Part shown: one piece after another, positions 1 through 6,951 of the stretch
Layout of the letters: each line of letters starts with the position of its first letter
How positions within the stretch are numbered: the first letter of the stretch is position 1
Assembly (NCBI GenBank): GCA_947567695.1
Contig: CANONT010000018.1
Coordinates: 1 to 34,601, forward strand
Reading direction: 5' to 3'
From: an uncultured Clostridium sp.
Lineage (GTDB): Bacteria > Bacillota > Clostridia > TANB77 > CAG-508
Length of the DNA stretch: 34,601 nt
The notes under the pieces: generated by a model
Database searches by the model: none
Told to the model about the DNA's origin: nothing
Seen by the model: only the letters and a program-made list of their open reading frames with translations
Position numbers and translations under genes: made by a program

Positions 1-27
1 GCCCTTCCTTAAACACTCCTCAGCACT

Positions 28-60
28 TGTCCCCATTTTATCTCGGAACCAGTGGGGACA
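28..60. repeat. Short palindrome with GTCCCC/GGGGAC arms
   Basis: The arms TGTCCCCA (28-35) and TGGGGACA (53-60) are perfect inverted repeats around a 17-nt spacer containing GGAACC. It ends just before the rsmB ribosome binding site. The GTCCCC core also occurs in the 31-bp palindromes after cdsA and purA, so it may be a diverged relative, but the similarity is short. It could also be the terminator hairpin of a gene left of the window, although no T-tract follows. Confidence 0.4.
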
Positions 61-77
61 GAGAAAGGAAAAATGAG

Positions 78-1424
78 ATGGATAAAGTGAGGGAATTAGC
101 ATTAAAAGTGCTTTATGATATTGATAAAAAGGGAGCTTATTCTAATATTGCTTTAGATGAAGCATTGCAGGAAGCAAGAAAGAATTCTATCAAGTTGGAT
201 CCAAGAGATGTTGCTTTTGTTTCTGAAATTGTTTATGGTACGATTTCTTGGCGTTTGACAATTGATGAGGTGATTAAAAAGTATTCTCATATAAGATTAA
301 GAAAAATATCACCTTGGATTTTGAATGTTTTAAGGATGAGTATTTATCAGATTTTATTTTTGGACAAGGTTCCAAAGTCAGCTGCTGTGAATGAAGGCGT
401 GAATTTGGCAAAACGATATGGTCATAAGGCGAGTCGTAATTTTGTTAATGCGATTCTTAGAAAGGTGGAAAAGAAGGATTATGAAGCATTTTTTGCGATT
501 AAAGATGAGGTAGAGAGGATTTCTAAGACCACTTCTATGCCAGTGTGGCTAATAGAAGAGTTGCTAAAACAAAATAATGAGCAAGTAGTAGAACAGATTT
601 GTCAAGCTTCTAATTTAAGACCAAATTTACATGTTAGGGTGAATACTCTAAAAACGGAAGAGGAATCGTTGCTGCATGAATTAGAAAAGGAAGGAATAAG
701 AACAGAAAAGGCAGAGATAGCAAGTTTTATACAATTAAAAGGTATGAAAAATGTAGAGAAAATAAAAGCTTTTCAGGAAGGGAAGTTTACGATTCAAGAT
801 GAAATGGCAGGATTTATTCCAAAGTTTTTGAATCCACAATGTGATGAAAAAGTGTTAGATGCGTGTAGCAGTCCAGGGGGAAAGACTACTTATATGGCAG
901 AGTTGATGAAAAATCAAGGAGAAATTATAGCATGGGATTTACATGAACATAGAATTAAATTAGTGGATAGGGTTTCACAAAGATTGGAAATTGATATAAT
1001 ACATACAGAAGTCAAAGATGCAACTGTTTATGATGAAAGGTATGATTGTTATTTCGACAAAATTTTACTAGATGTTCCATGCTTAGGGATTGGCGTATTA
1101 AAAAGAAAACCAGATATTAAATGGAGAAGAAAAAAGGAAGATATAGAAGAAATAACAAAAATACAAGAAGAAATATTACAAAATTGTTCCAAATATTTAA
1201 AATCAGGTGGGGAACTGGTTTATTCAACTTGTAGCCTATTGAAGGAAGAAAATGAAGAGAGAATGGATAAATTTATAAGAAAAAATCCAAATTTTGAAAT
1301 AGAAAAAATTGATAATTTGCAAGATAAATTTGTTGAAAAATTTATAAAGGAAGAAAGCTTCATACAAGTTCTTCCAAACGAGAAAACGGATGGATTTTTT
1401 ATCTGTAAAATGAGAAAAAAGTAA
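78..1424 (+). CDS. rsmB: 16S rRNA (cytosine(967)-C5)-methyltransferase RsmB
   Basis: Methylates C967 of 16S rRNA using S-adenosylmethionine, in the cytoplasm. The 448-residue product has an N-terminal NusB-like RNA-binding region (about 1-130) and a C-terminal Rossmann methyltransferase. Visible motifs are the SAM loop DACSSPGGKTT near residue 261, DVPCLGIG with a cysteine at 335, and YSTCS with a cysteine at 385. The two cysteines are those used by RNA m5C methyltransferases as nucleophile and release residue. The frame is open back to position 27, but I place the start at ATG 78: an AAAGGA ribosome site (64-69) lies 8 nt upstream and the protein then begins MDKVRELALKVLYDI, typical of the family. 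Family assignment is firm; site specificity follows from full-length similarity to RsmB. Confidence 0.93.
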   Translation: MDKVRELALKVLYDIDKKGAYSNIALDEALQEARKNSIKLDPRDVAFVSEIVYGTISWRLTIDEVIKKYSHIRLRKISPWILNVLRMSIYQILFLDKVPKSAAVNEGVNLAKRYGHKASRNFVNAILRKVEKKDYEAFFAIKDEVERISKTTSMPVWLIEELLKQNNEQVVEQICQASNLRPNLHVRVNTLKTEEESLLHELEKEGIRTEKAEIASFIQLKGMKNVEKIKAFQEGKFTIQDEMAGFIPKFLNPQCDEKVLDACSSPGGKTTYMAELMKNQGEIIAWDLHEHRIKLVDRVSQRLEIDIIHTEVKDATVYDERYDCYFDKILLDVPCLGIGVLKRKPDIKWRRKKEDIEEITKIQEEILQNCSKYLKSGGELVYSTCSLLKEENEERMDKFIRKNPNFEIEKIDNLQDKFVEKFIKEESFIQVLPNEKTDGFFICKMRKK

Positions 1425-1462
1425 TATTTTAGAGAGTATTACAGAAATATTACGTTTTCTTT
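1421..1462 (+). terminator. Possible weak terminator after rsmB
   Basis: GTAATATT (1421-1428, overlapping the rsmB stop) pairs with AATATTAC (1446-1453), followed by GTTTTCTTT. The stem is all A/T except one G-C pair and the loop is long, so this is a weak call. Confidence 0.35.
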
Positions 1463-1480
1463 ACAAGTATGTTAAATATA

Positions 1481-1508
1481 TTGACTTTTTGGCAGATAAA
1501 GATAAAAT
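1481..1508 (+). promoter_or_regulatory. Candidate sigma-A promoter of the pilus operon
   Basis: TTGACT (1481-1486), a 16-nt spacer, then TAAAAT (1503-1508), about 95 nt upstream of the pilM-pilN start in an otherwise featureless AT-rich gap. The match to TTGACA/TATAAT is good, but the background is very AT-rich. Confidence 0.5.
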
Positions 1509-1604
1509 ATAAATATATTTGAAGAAATGTGTAAAATATTCAAGTATTAATTTTGAAAATTTGTAAAAAATAAAAATATATATTAATTAAAAAAGGAGAA
1601 AATG

Positions 1605-3218
1605 ATGGCGAATGCGAGTTGCCTAGGGCTATACATTGAGGAACACTTAATTAAATATGCAAAAGTTTCAAAAGAACGTAACACGATCCGAGTAGAAGCA
1701 TTTGGAATCAAATTTTATGATAAAATTGGACCAGCTATTGAACAAGTAGTTCAAGAAACTTATAGTCAAAAGACACCAATAAGTATTAACTTGTCAGATG
1801 AAATGTATAACTACTTTAATATGTTCGCACTTTTGACTAAAAACGACCTACAAAAAGCGGTTCAAACTGAGTTTGAATCTTATTGTGCGGAAATGGGATA
1901 TAATGCTAATGTGTTTGAAAGTAGATATGCAGTAGCTGGAACACAGGATGATAAAATTAGAGTGATCCATATCGCTGAAAATAAAATGGAATTAAACAAA
2001 AGAATACAACAGGTAGAAGGCTATAAAGTATCTAATGTTTCTCCAATCTCTATGGCTATTCCTAATTTAATTGATATAGACAAAAATGAAAATGCTATTG
2101 TTGTTAATATAGAAGATAACACAATTGTAACTACCATATTAGATAACACAATTCATAGCGTAGACAAAATACAATTAGGAAGTAAGGATTTCTTGTCTAA
2201 AATAAACTTAAAGGAGAATTCTTATTTAAATTCTTACGAAATTTGTAAAAATACAACCATTTACACATCAGAAGGAAGAGAACTACAAGAACAACAATCT
2301 AATTATTTAGAAGATATTATGCCAACACTTTATGCCATTGTTGGCAAAATCAGAAATATTGTAGATAGCTATGGAAGCAACATCCAAAAAGTTTATATTA
2401 CAGGTACAGCAGCATTAATTAACAATATTGATTTATATTTTCAAGAATATTTAGAAAATGTACAATGTGAATTATTAAGACCATATTTTATCGGACTTAC
2501 CAGTGACATTAGTATCAAAGATTATATGGAAGTAAATTCTGCTATTGCTTTGGGAATGATGGGAATAGGAGAAGGAATCACTGGTTTGAATTTTAGAAAC
2601 CAAAGCTTTGGTGAAAAATTTCCTGATTTATTAAAATTAGATGTAGATCTAGGTTCCATAGGAAGCGGAATAAGTAGAGGAAACCTTAATTGGGATTTAG
2701 GACAACCGTTAGATAAAGTAGAAACAGTTTTCTTACGAATTGCTATGGCACTTTTACTATTAGTTGTTATCTATACTGGATTTTCAGGGGTGTTAGCCAA
2801 TCAAATAAATAGTAAAGGGAAAGAAGCAGATGAATATATTACATCTACTAGAGAACAGATTGCACTTGCCAATAGTGATAATGAAAAAATGAATAGTAAA
2901 ATTAATGAATATACTAGCATGTTAAGAAGTTTAGAAGATGCCAACAATAAAATTACAGATCAAAATAAAACGAGAAATGCCATACCTAATTTATTAAATC
3001 AAATCATGTCAATTGTACCAGAAAATGTTCAATTAACATCGATTGAAAATCCATCTGATACCCATATTGTGATTAATGCAAGATCCAACAAATATGAGCA
3101 ACTAGGCTATTTAAAAGCAAAAATAAAAACAGATGTAATTTTAACCAATGTAATTTCAACAGCTGGACAAAAGGATAACAGTGCAGTTACTGTTAAAATA
3201 GAAGGAGATTTGCCATGA
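1605..3218 (+). CDS. pilM: Fused PilM-PilN type IV pilus assembly protein
   Basis: Inner-membrane platform protein of the type IV pilus. Residues about 1-345 look like PilM, the actin-fold cytoplasmic protein: LGLYIEEHLIKYAKV at the start and KVYITGTAALINNI late in the domain. A membrane helix follows at about 375-396 (FLRIAMALLLLVVIYTGF). Next come a coiled-coil stretch (about 400-450) and a small C-terminal alpha/beta domain ending in VKIEGDLP, the layout of PilN. PilM and PilN are separate genes in most systems, with PilM binding the short cytoplasmic tail of PilN; here they are one 537-residue chain. The stop overlaps the PilO start by 4 nt. Two ATGs occur in tandem (1602 and 1605); the second sits 6 nt from AAAAGGAG and is preferred. 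The domain assignment is by pattern, without a profile search. Confidence 0.8.
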   Translation: MANASCLGLYIEEHLIKYAKVSKERNTIRVEAFGIKFYDKIGPAIEQVVQETYSQKTPISINLSDEMYNYFNMFALLTKNDLQKAVQTEFESYCAEMGYNANVFESRYAVAGTQDDKIRVIHIAENKMELNKRIQQVEGYKVSNVSPISMAIPNLIDIDKNENAIVVNIEDNTIVTTILDNTIHSVDKIQLGSKDFLSKINLKENSYLNSYEICKNTTIYTSEGRELQEQQSNYLEDIMPTLYAIVGKIRNIVDSYGSNIQKVYITGTAALINNIDLYFQEYLENVQCELLRPYFIGLTSDISIKDYMEVNSAIALGMMGIGEGITGLNFRNQSFGEKFPDLLKLDVDLGSIGSGISRGNLNWDLGQPLDKVETVFLRIAMALLLLVVIYTGFSGVLANQINSKGKEADEYITSTREQIALANSDNEKMNSKINEYTSMLRSLEDANNKITDQNKTRNAIPNLLNQIMSIVPENVQLTSIENPSDTHIVINARSNKYEQLGYLKAKIKTDVILTNVISTAGQKDNSAVTVKIEGDLP

Positions 3219-3961
3219 AAAAACTATTAATGTTAATTCTAATTGGATTATTATTAGCACTTGCTATCTATATTGGCTTGAATGGATTTGAAGTAGGTGG
3301 AATAGAAGTACTTAGCTATCATGGAATGCAAACAAAAAATAATCAATTAGACACCAAGATACAAGAGGCTAGTAAATTAGCAGAAAAAGATTATAGGCAA
3401 GCATTGGTTACTGTACAAGAAAGTAGCAAAAGATTGAAAGAAGCCAAAGAAGATTATGAAGAAATGACAACCATAAGCTCAGAAGAAGACATACAAGTGG
3501 CTGGTCAAATTGAAAGATATGAAATTGAAGCTTTATGGGTCAAATTAGGGAATTATGCAACTAGTGAAGGGGCAGTTATCAAAATGGACATTGTACAAGG
3601 TAATACAGCAGATAGTTACGATTTGAAATTTACGGTTAATGGAAGTTATATTTCTATTACAGATTTTATTTCAGATATTGAAAATGATAGTACATTAGGA
3701 TTTAGAATTGAGGAATTTAAGTTGATACCAACTAATGCAGGTGATTCTTTGCAAGCGACATTTGTATGTAGGGGAATTGCTATTAAAGAAATATCTGAAA
3801 CAAGTCAAACAGAAGAAACAGAAGAAGAAAATAATAATACAACCAATAGTACAAACAATACAACAAATACAAATCGTACCAATTCTACCAATAAGAGCAA
3901 TGCAATAAAAAATGAGGTAAATGTCACAGGTAATTTATTAAATGATGTGACCATTCATTAA
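3215..3961 (+). CDS. pilO: PilO-like type IV pilus assembly protein
   Basis: Bitopic inner-membrane protein that would pair with the PilN part of the upstream fusion. One N-terminal membrane helix (about 4-25) is followed by a coiled coil (about 45-90, rich in K/E/Q), then an alpha/beta domain (about 95-195) with ISITDFISDIEND, typical of PilO. The last 50 residues are an acidic then Asn/Thr/Ser-rich tail (EETEEENNNTTNSTNNTTN), which canonical PilO lacks. Translational coupling to pilM-N is suggested by the ATGA overlap. The order M-N-O supports the assignment more than the weak sequence conservation does. Confidence 0.75.
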   Translation: MKKLLMLILIGLLLALAIYIGLNGFEVGGIEVLSYHGMQTKNNQLDTKIQEASKLAEKDYRQALVTVQESSKRLKEAKEDYEEMTTISSEEDIQVAGQIERYEIEALWVKLGNYATSEGAVIKMDIVQGNTADSYDLKFTVNGSYISITDFISDIENDSTLGFRIEEFKLIPTNAGDSLQATFVCRGIAIKEISETSQTEETEEENNNTTNSTNNTTNTNRTNSTNKSNAIKNEVNVTGNLLNDVTIH

Positions 3962-3980
3962 ATTAATAAAGGAGACAGAT

Positions 3981-4526
3981 ATGGCTAAAACAATTATAAA
4001 AGAAATAATTATTATGTTGTTATTATGTTTGGCAATTATTTTATCATTAGGAATTTTATTATATGAATATGTTCCTATGACAAAAACAATACCAAATCCA
4101 GTGTCTTATTCTACACCCAATGAGGTGAAGAAAGAGTTAGCAGATAGTTCGGATATTGATGAAAGTCAAATCATCATGACATATGAAGTAGATGCTAATG
4201 ATTTGAATAATTATACAAGTATACAAGATTACAAACCAGGAAAAGCCAATCCATTTTCTTCTTATGAAACAACAACCACAGGAACAACAACGAATGGAAC
4301 AGGTACTACAACAGCTAATTCTTCTACATCAAATGGGCAAACAGGGGATAATCAAATACAGTCAAACAACACAACTACAAATAATGTGGATTCTAATTCG
4401 GGAACTTCAAGTACACCAAGCTCAAATTCACAACCAACGACAGAAAGTCCACAATCTACTACGACACAACAACCTAATACAACATCAGAGGGAGGACATT
4501 TCTTCCAAGATAAAGGAACGAAATAA
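3981..4526 (+). CDS. Membrane-anchored Ser/Thr-rich protein, possible PilP analogue
   Basis: Follows pilO by 19 nt with AAAGGAG (3968-3974) ahead of its ATG. The 181-residue product has one N-terminal membrane helix (about 8-28), an extracytoplasmic stretch (30-95) and a low-complexity tail rich in Thr, Ser, Asn and Gln (about 96-170). The only recognisable landmark is GKANPFS near residue 88, which recalls the NPF/DPF motif of PilP and GspC linker proteins. Position after M-N-O is also where pilP sits. The assignment is an inference, because no folded PilP domain is evident. Reading frame +1 of the tail is also open (4264-4701), but that is an artefact of its repetitive composition. Confidence 0.6.
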   Translation: MAKTIIKEIIIMLLLCLAIILSLGILLYEYVPMTKTIPNPVSYSTPNEVKKELADSSDIDESQIIMTYEVDANDLNNYTSIQDYKPGKANPFSSYETTTTGTTTNGTGTTTANSSTSNGQTGDNQIQSNNTTTNNVDSNSGTSSTPSSNSQPTTESPQSTTTQQPNTTSEGGHFFQDKGTK

Positions 4527-4600
4527 TTTGTTATTAAGGTTATATGGATTATATTCATATAGTCAAAAAGATATATTTTATAATAAAAAGGAGGAAAAAC

Positions 4601-5179
4601 ATGATGAAAAATCAAAAAGGTATTACTTTAATTGCTTTAGTAATCACAATCATTGTATTATTAATTTTAGCAGGAATAGCAATCGCTATGCTAACAGGTG
4701 ATAATGGTATTATTACCAATGCACAAAAAGCTAGATCTAATACTGCTTATCGTGAAGCAGATGAACAAATGAGACTTGCTTATATGGCTGTAAGAACTGA
4801 AATTGCTGCTCATCTTGCTAATGACACATCTTACAATGCAACTTCAACTACTAATTCTGAAGCTCTTAGAACATTAGTTGAAAGAGATTTAAAAGGTTTT
4901 GCTGGTAATGGTTCTGAATGGACAGTTACATTAGAAACAGACACAGCTACTGGTAAAGCTACAGGAATTTTTATGAAGTGTAAATCAGCAGCTATCTTGG
5001 TAGGAACTGAATCAGAGACACCAGCAGCACCATCAACGGATGGACAAGTTTGTGGTATCATTGATATTGCAAGCTCAGGCCGTACAGCAGCTTATCGTTT
5101 TGATGTAGATGAAACTTCACATGCCTTAACAACAACACCAGATTCAGGAACAAATCCTGATGTAACACCTGAATCTTAG
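4601..5179 (+). CDS. Major type IV prepilin
   Basis: Pilus subunit of 192 residues. The short basic leader MMKNQKG is followed by the N-terminal helix ITLIALVITIIVLLILAGIA, the classic type III signal with cleavage after Gly. The residue at mature position 5 is Ala instead of the usual Glu. The globular part carries DNGIITNAQKARSNTAYREA, common in clostridial pilins, and two cysteines (FMKCKSA and GQVCGII) that could form a disulfide. The frame is open from 4544, but a strong AAGGAGG (4588-4594) places the start at ATG 4601 (or 4604). A stable hairpin right after the stop fits a highly expressed, separately stabilised message. Confidence 0.9.
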   Translation: MMKNQKGITLIALVITIIVLLILAGIAIAMLTGDNGIITNAQKARSNTAYREADEQMRLAYMAVRTEIAAHLANDTSYNATSTTNSEALRTLVERDLKGFAGNGSEWTVTLETDTATGKATGIFMKCKSAAILVGTESETPAAPSTDGQVCGIIDIASSGRTAAYRFDVDETSHALTTTPDSGTNPDVTPES

Positions 5180-5206
5180 TTCAAATTTTTAAATAATAAC
5201 AAAATG

Positions 5207-5233
5207 GCCTTACGCACACTATGTGTGTAAGGC
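5207..5233 (+). terminator. Strong hairpin after the major pilin
   Basis: GCCTTACGCACA (5207-5218) pairs with TGTGTGTAAGGC (5222-5233): 12 pairs including one G-T, with a 3-nt loop. Only a poor T-tract follows (TAGATTTAAAAT), so it may be a partial terminator or a 3'-end stabiliser that lets pilin outnumber the downstream assembly proteins. Confidence 0.65.
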
Positions 5234-5265
5234 TAGATTTAAAATAAGACGGAAAAGGAAAAAAC

Positions 5266-6079
5266 ATGAATTTATTTTTTTACTTATTACTATTTATGAT
5301 AGGAACACTGTTTGGAAGTTTTTATACATTAGCGGTATATCGCATTCCAAAGAGGCAAGATATTATACATACCCATTCATATTGTCCTAATTGTAACCAC
5401 AAATTGGGTTTTTTGGATTTAATTCCTATACTGAGTTATTTATTTTTGAAAGGAAAATGCAGATATTGCAAGCAAAAAATAAGACCAAGGTATCTTATAC
5501 TTGAAATACTTTCAGGAATATTATTTGTATGGATTGGTTTATTAACAGAGTTTAACCTAGAAAATTTAAATCCTACCATGATAGCACAGTATTGTTTCTT
5601 GATTTTGTATGTTACTTTTATTATTCTAATTTGTCGGAATTGATAGGGAAAATCGAAAAATCGATAAATTAGTATCTATTTATGGGATTGTAATATCTAT
5701 TATGTATATGGTATATCTATACATAGTAGGACAAACTAATATATATAGATATGGTATATATTTGTTTTTGTACATAATTATTTTAGTATTAGACACAATT
5801 ACTTTAAAAAAATATGCTAAAAATAGTTATGTTACAGGAATATTATTAATGATTGTTACGATGATAATATTTACAGGCGAGTATATTACGCAAAAAGGAA
5901 TTATATTTACATTATTAGCTATTTTCTTTTATTTCGTGTTTTATCAAATAAAAGAAAAAAGAAGTCATAAGAAATTAGAAAAACAAATAGCAAATCAATT
6001 AAGTATTGGATTCTTTTTGGGAATATTTAATATGATGATGTTAATGTTAGTGTTATTCTTTAATAATAGAGGCATTTAA
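5266..6079 (+). pseudogene. pilD: Prepilin peptidase (A24-like), frameshifted
   Basis: Membrane aspartic peptidase that would cut the Gly|hydrophobic bond of the prepilins. The first frame (5266-5643) encodes the N-terminal domain: GTLFGSFYTLAVYRIPKR and the zinc-binding pairs CPNC and CRYC. It stops at 5641. The next frame (+1) is open from 5630 to 6079 and continues in register as VGIDRENRKI, where the Asp is the expected first catalytic aspartate, followed by about five membrane helices. Skipping one T in the TTT at 5630-5632 restores a single chain of about 270 residues. The second part has no good ribosome site before its ATG at 5702, so it is not an independent gene. The usual second-site GxGD motif is also absent; the nearest match is FTGEY. 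A sequencing or assembly error, a true mutation or a programmed shift all remain possible. Confidence 0.75.
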
Positions 6080-6502
6080 ATGATTGCGAAAGGAATGGAA
6101 GTAAAAATGAAAAGTGAAAAAGGGTATACTGGTGTCGATATTGCCATATCAGTTATTGTATTATTTATCTTTACATCGTTTATTGCTACTTTGTCTTATC
6201 GTGTTAATAGTTCTTCTAAAGAGATAGAATTAAAGTCAAAAGCAACTGAAATTGCAGTAGCTGAAATAGAAATGATTAAAAATAAGACATGGAATGACAT
6301 AACAACCGAAGATCCATCTGAACGAGAAAGCACAGAGATTCAAGAAGGATATTACCGAACGATTCGAGTGGAAGATTATCATGATATCGATTCCTCAAAA
6401 AGATCAGATATCGTAAAGAAAATTACTGTACAAATTCAGTATATGTTTAAAGGAAAACAACATGCAGTAGAACTTTCTACTATAATAGCAAAGGAGATTT
6501 AG
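6080..6502 (+). CDS. Minor prepilin with Asp at mature position 5
   Basis: Pilin-like protein of 140 residues with leader ending KSEKG and mature N-terminus YTGVDIAISVIVLFIFTSFI. Mature residue 5 is Asp, an acidic residue where most pilins have Glu. The globular part is small and charged, with no cysteines. ATG 6080 directly follows the preceding stop and has GAGG (6069-6072) 7 nt upstream; an alternative start is ATG 6107, giving a shorter leader MKSEKG. It probably forms part of the pilus tip or priming complex with the next gene. Confidence 0.75.
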   Translation: MIAKGMEVKMKSEKGYTGVDIAISVIVLFIFTSFIATLSYRVNSSSKEIELKSKATEIAVAEIEMIKNKTWNDITTEDPSERESTEIQEGYYRTIRVEDYHDIDSSKRSDIVKKITVQIQYMFKGKQHAVELSTIIAKEI

Positions 6503-6503
6503 A

Positions 6504-6926
6504 ATGAACTCAGAAAAAGGTATCACCCTAATTTCATTGACTGTCTATATTATTGTTACTATAATTGTAGTGGCAATTGTAGCAGTTGTTAGTACGTATT
6601 TTTATCGTAATACCAAGACACTCTCAAATACGATTAATCCCCTCACAGAATATACCAGATTTAATAGTTTTTTTTCTAAAGAAGTCAATCATTCTAATTT
6701 GAAAGTACAAGAATGGGGAGAAAATTATTTGGTATTTGATAATGGCGTACAATACACTTATATAGCAGAGAACAAAGGTATTTATAGAGACTATGTGAAA
6801 ATATGTAAAGATGTACAAAAATGTATTTTTGAATCTAAAATAAAAAATGGAAAAAATGTAATTGCTGTTGCGATGAAAATTGGGACAGCAGAAGAGAGAA
6901 ATGCAGAGTATACATTAAAAGATTAG
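6504..6926 (+). CDS. Minor prepilin
   Basis: Product of 140 residues with leader MNSEKG and mature N-terminus ITLISLTVYIIVTIIVVAIV, a type III signal followed by a membrane helix. Mature residue 5 is Ser, so the acidic residue is missing. The globular region has two cysteines (VKICKDVQKCIF). It starts 1 nt after the previous stop with AAGGAG (6491-6496) at good spacing, so the two minor pilins are probably made together. The assignment as a pseudopilin or minor pilin is secure from the signal and context; its exact role is not. Confidence 0.75.
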   Translation: MNSEKGITLISLTVYIIVTIIVVAIVAVVSTYFYRNTKTLSNTINPLTEYTRFNSFFSKEVNHSNLKVQEWGENYLVFDNGVQYTYIAENKGIYRDYVKICKDVQKCIFESKIKNGKNVIAVAMKIGTAEERNAEYTLKD

Positions 6927-6951
6927 ATAATAAACACAAGGAGGTTATGTG

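Noticed and set aside
4264-4701. 145-residue open frame overlapping the PilP-like gene and the pilin start
   Set aside because: It is a second frame of a Thr/Ser/Gln-rich low-complexity stretch, has no ribosome site and runs into the pilin gene.
5702-6079. Independent small membrane protein gene
   Set aside because: It has no ribosome site before ATG 5702, the frame is open back to 5630, and its sequence continues the prepilin peptidase after one skipped base.
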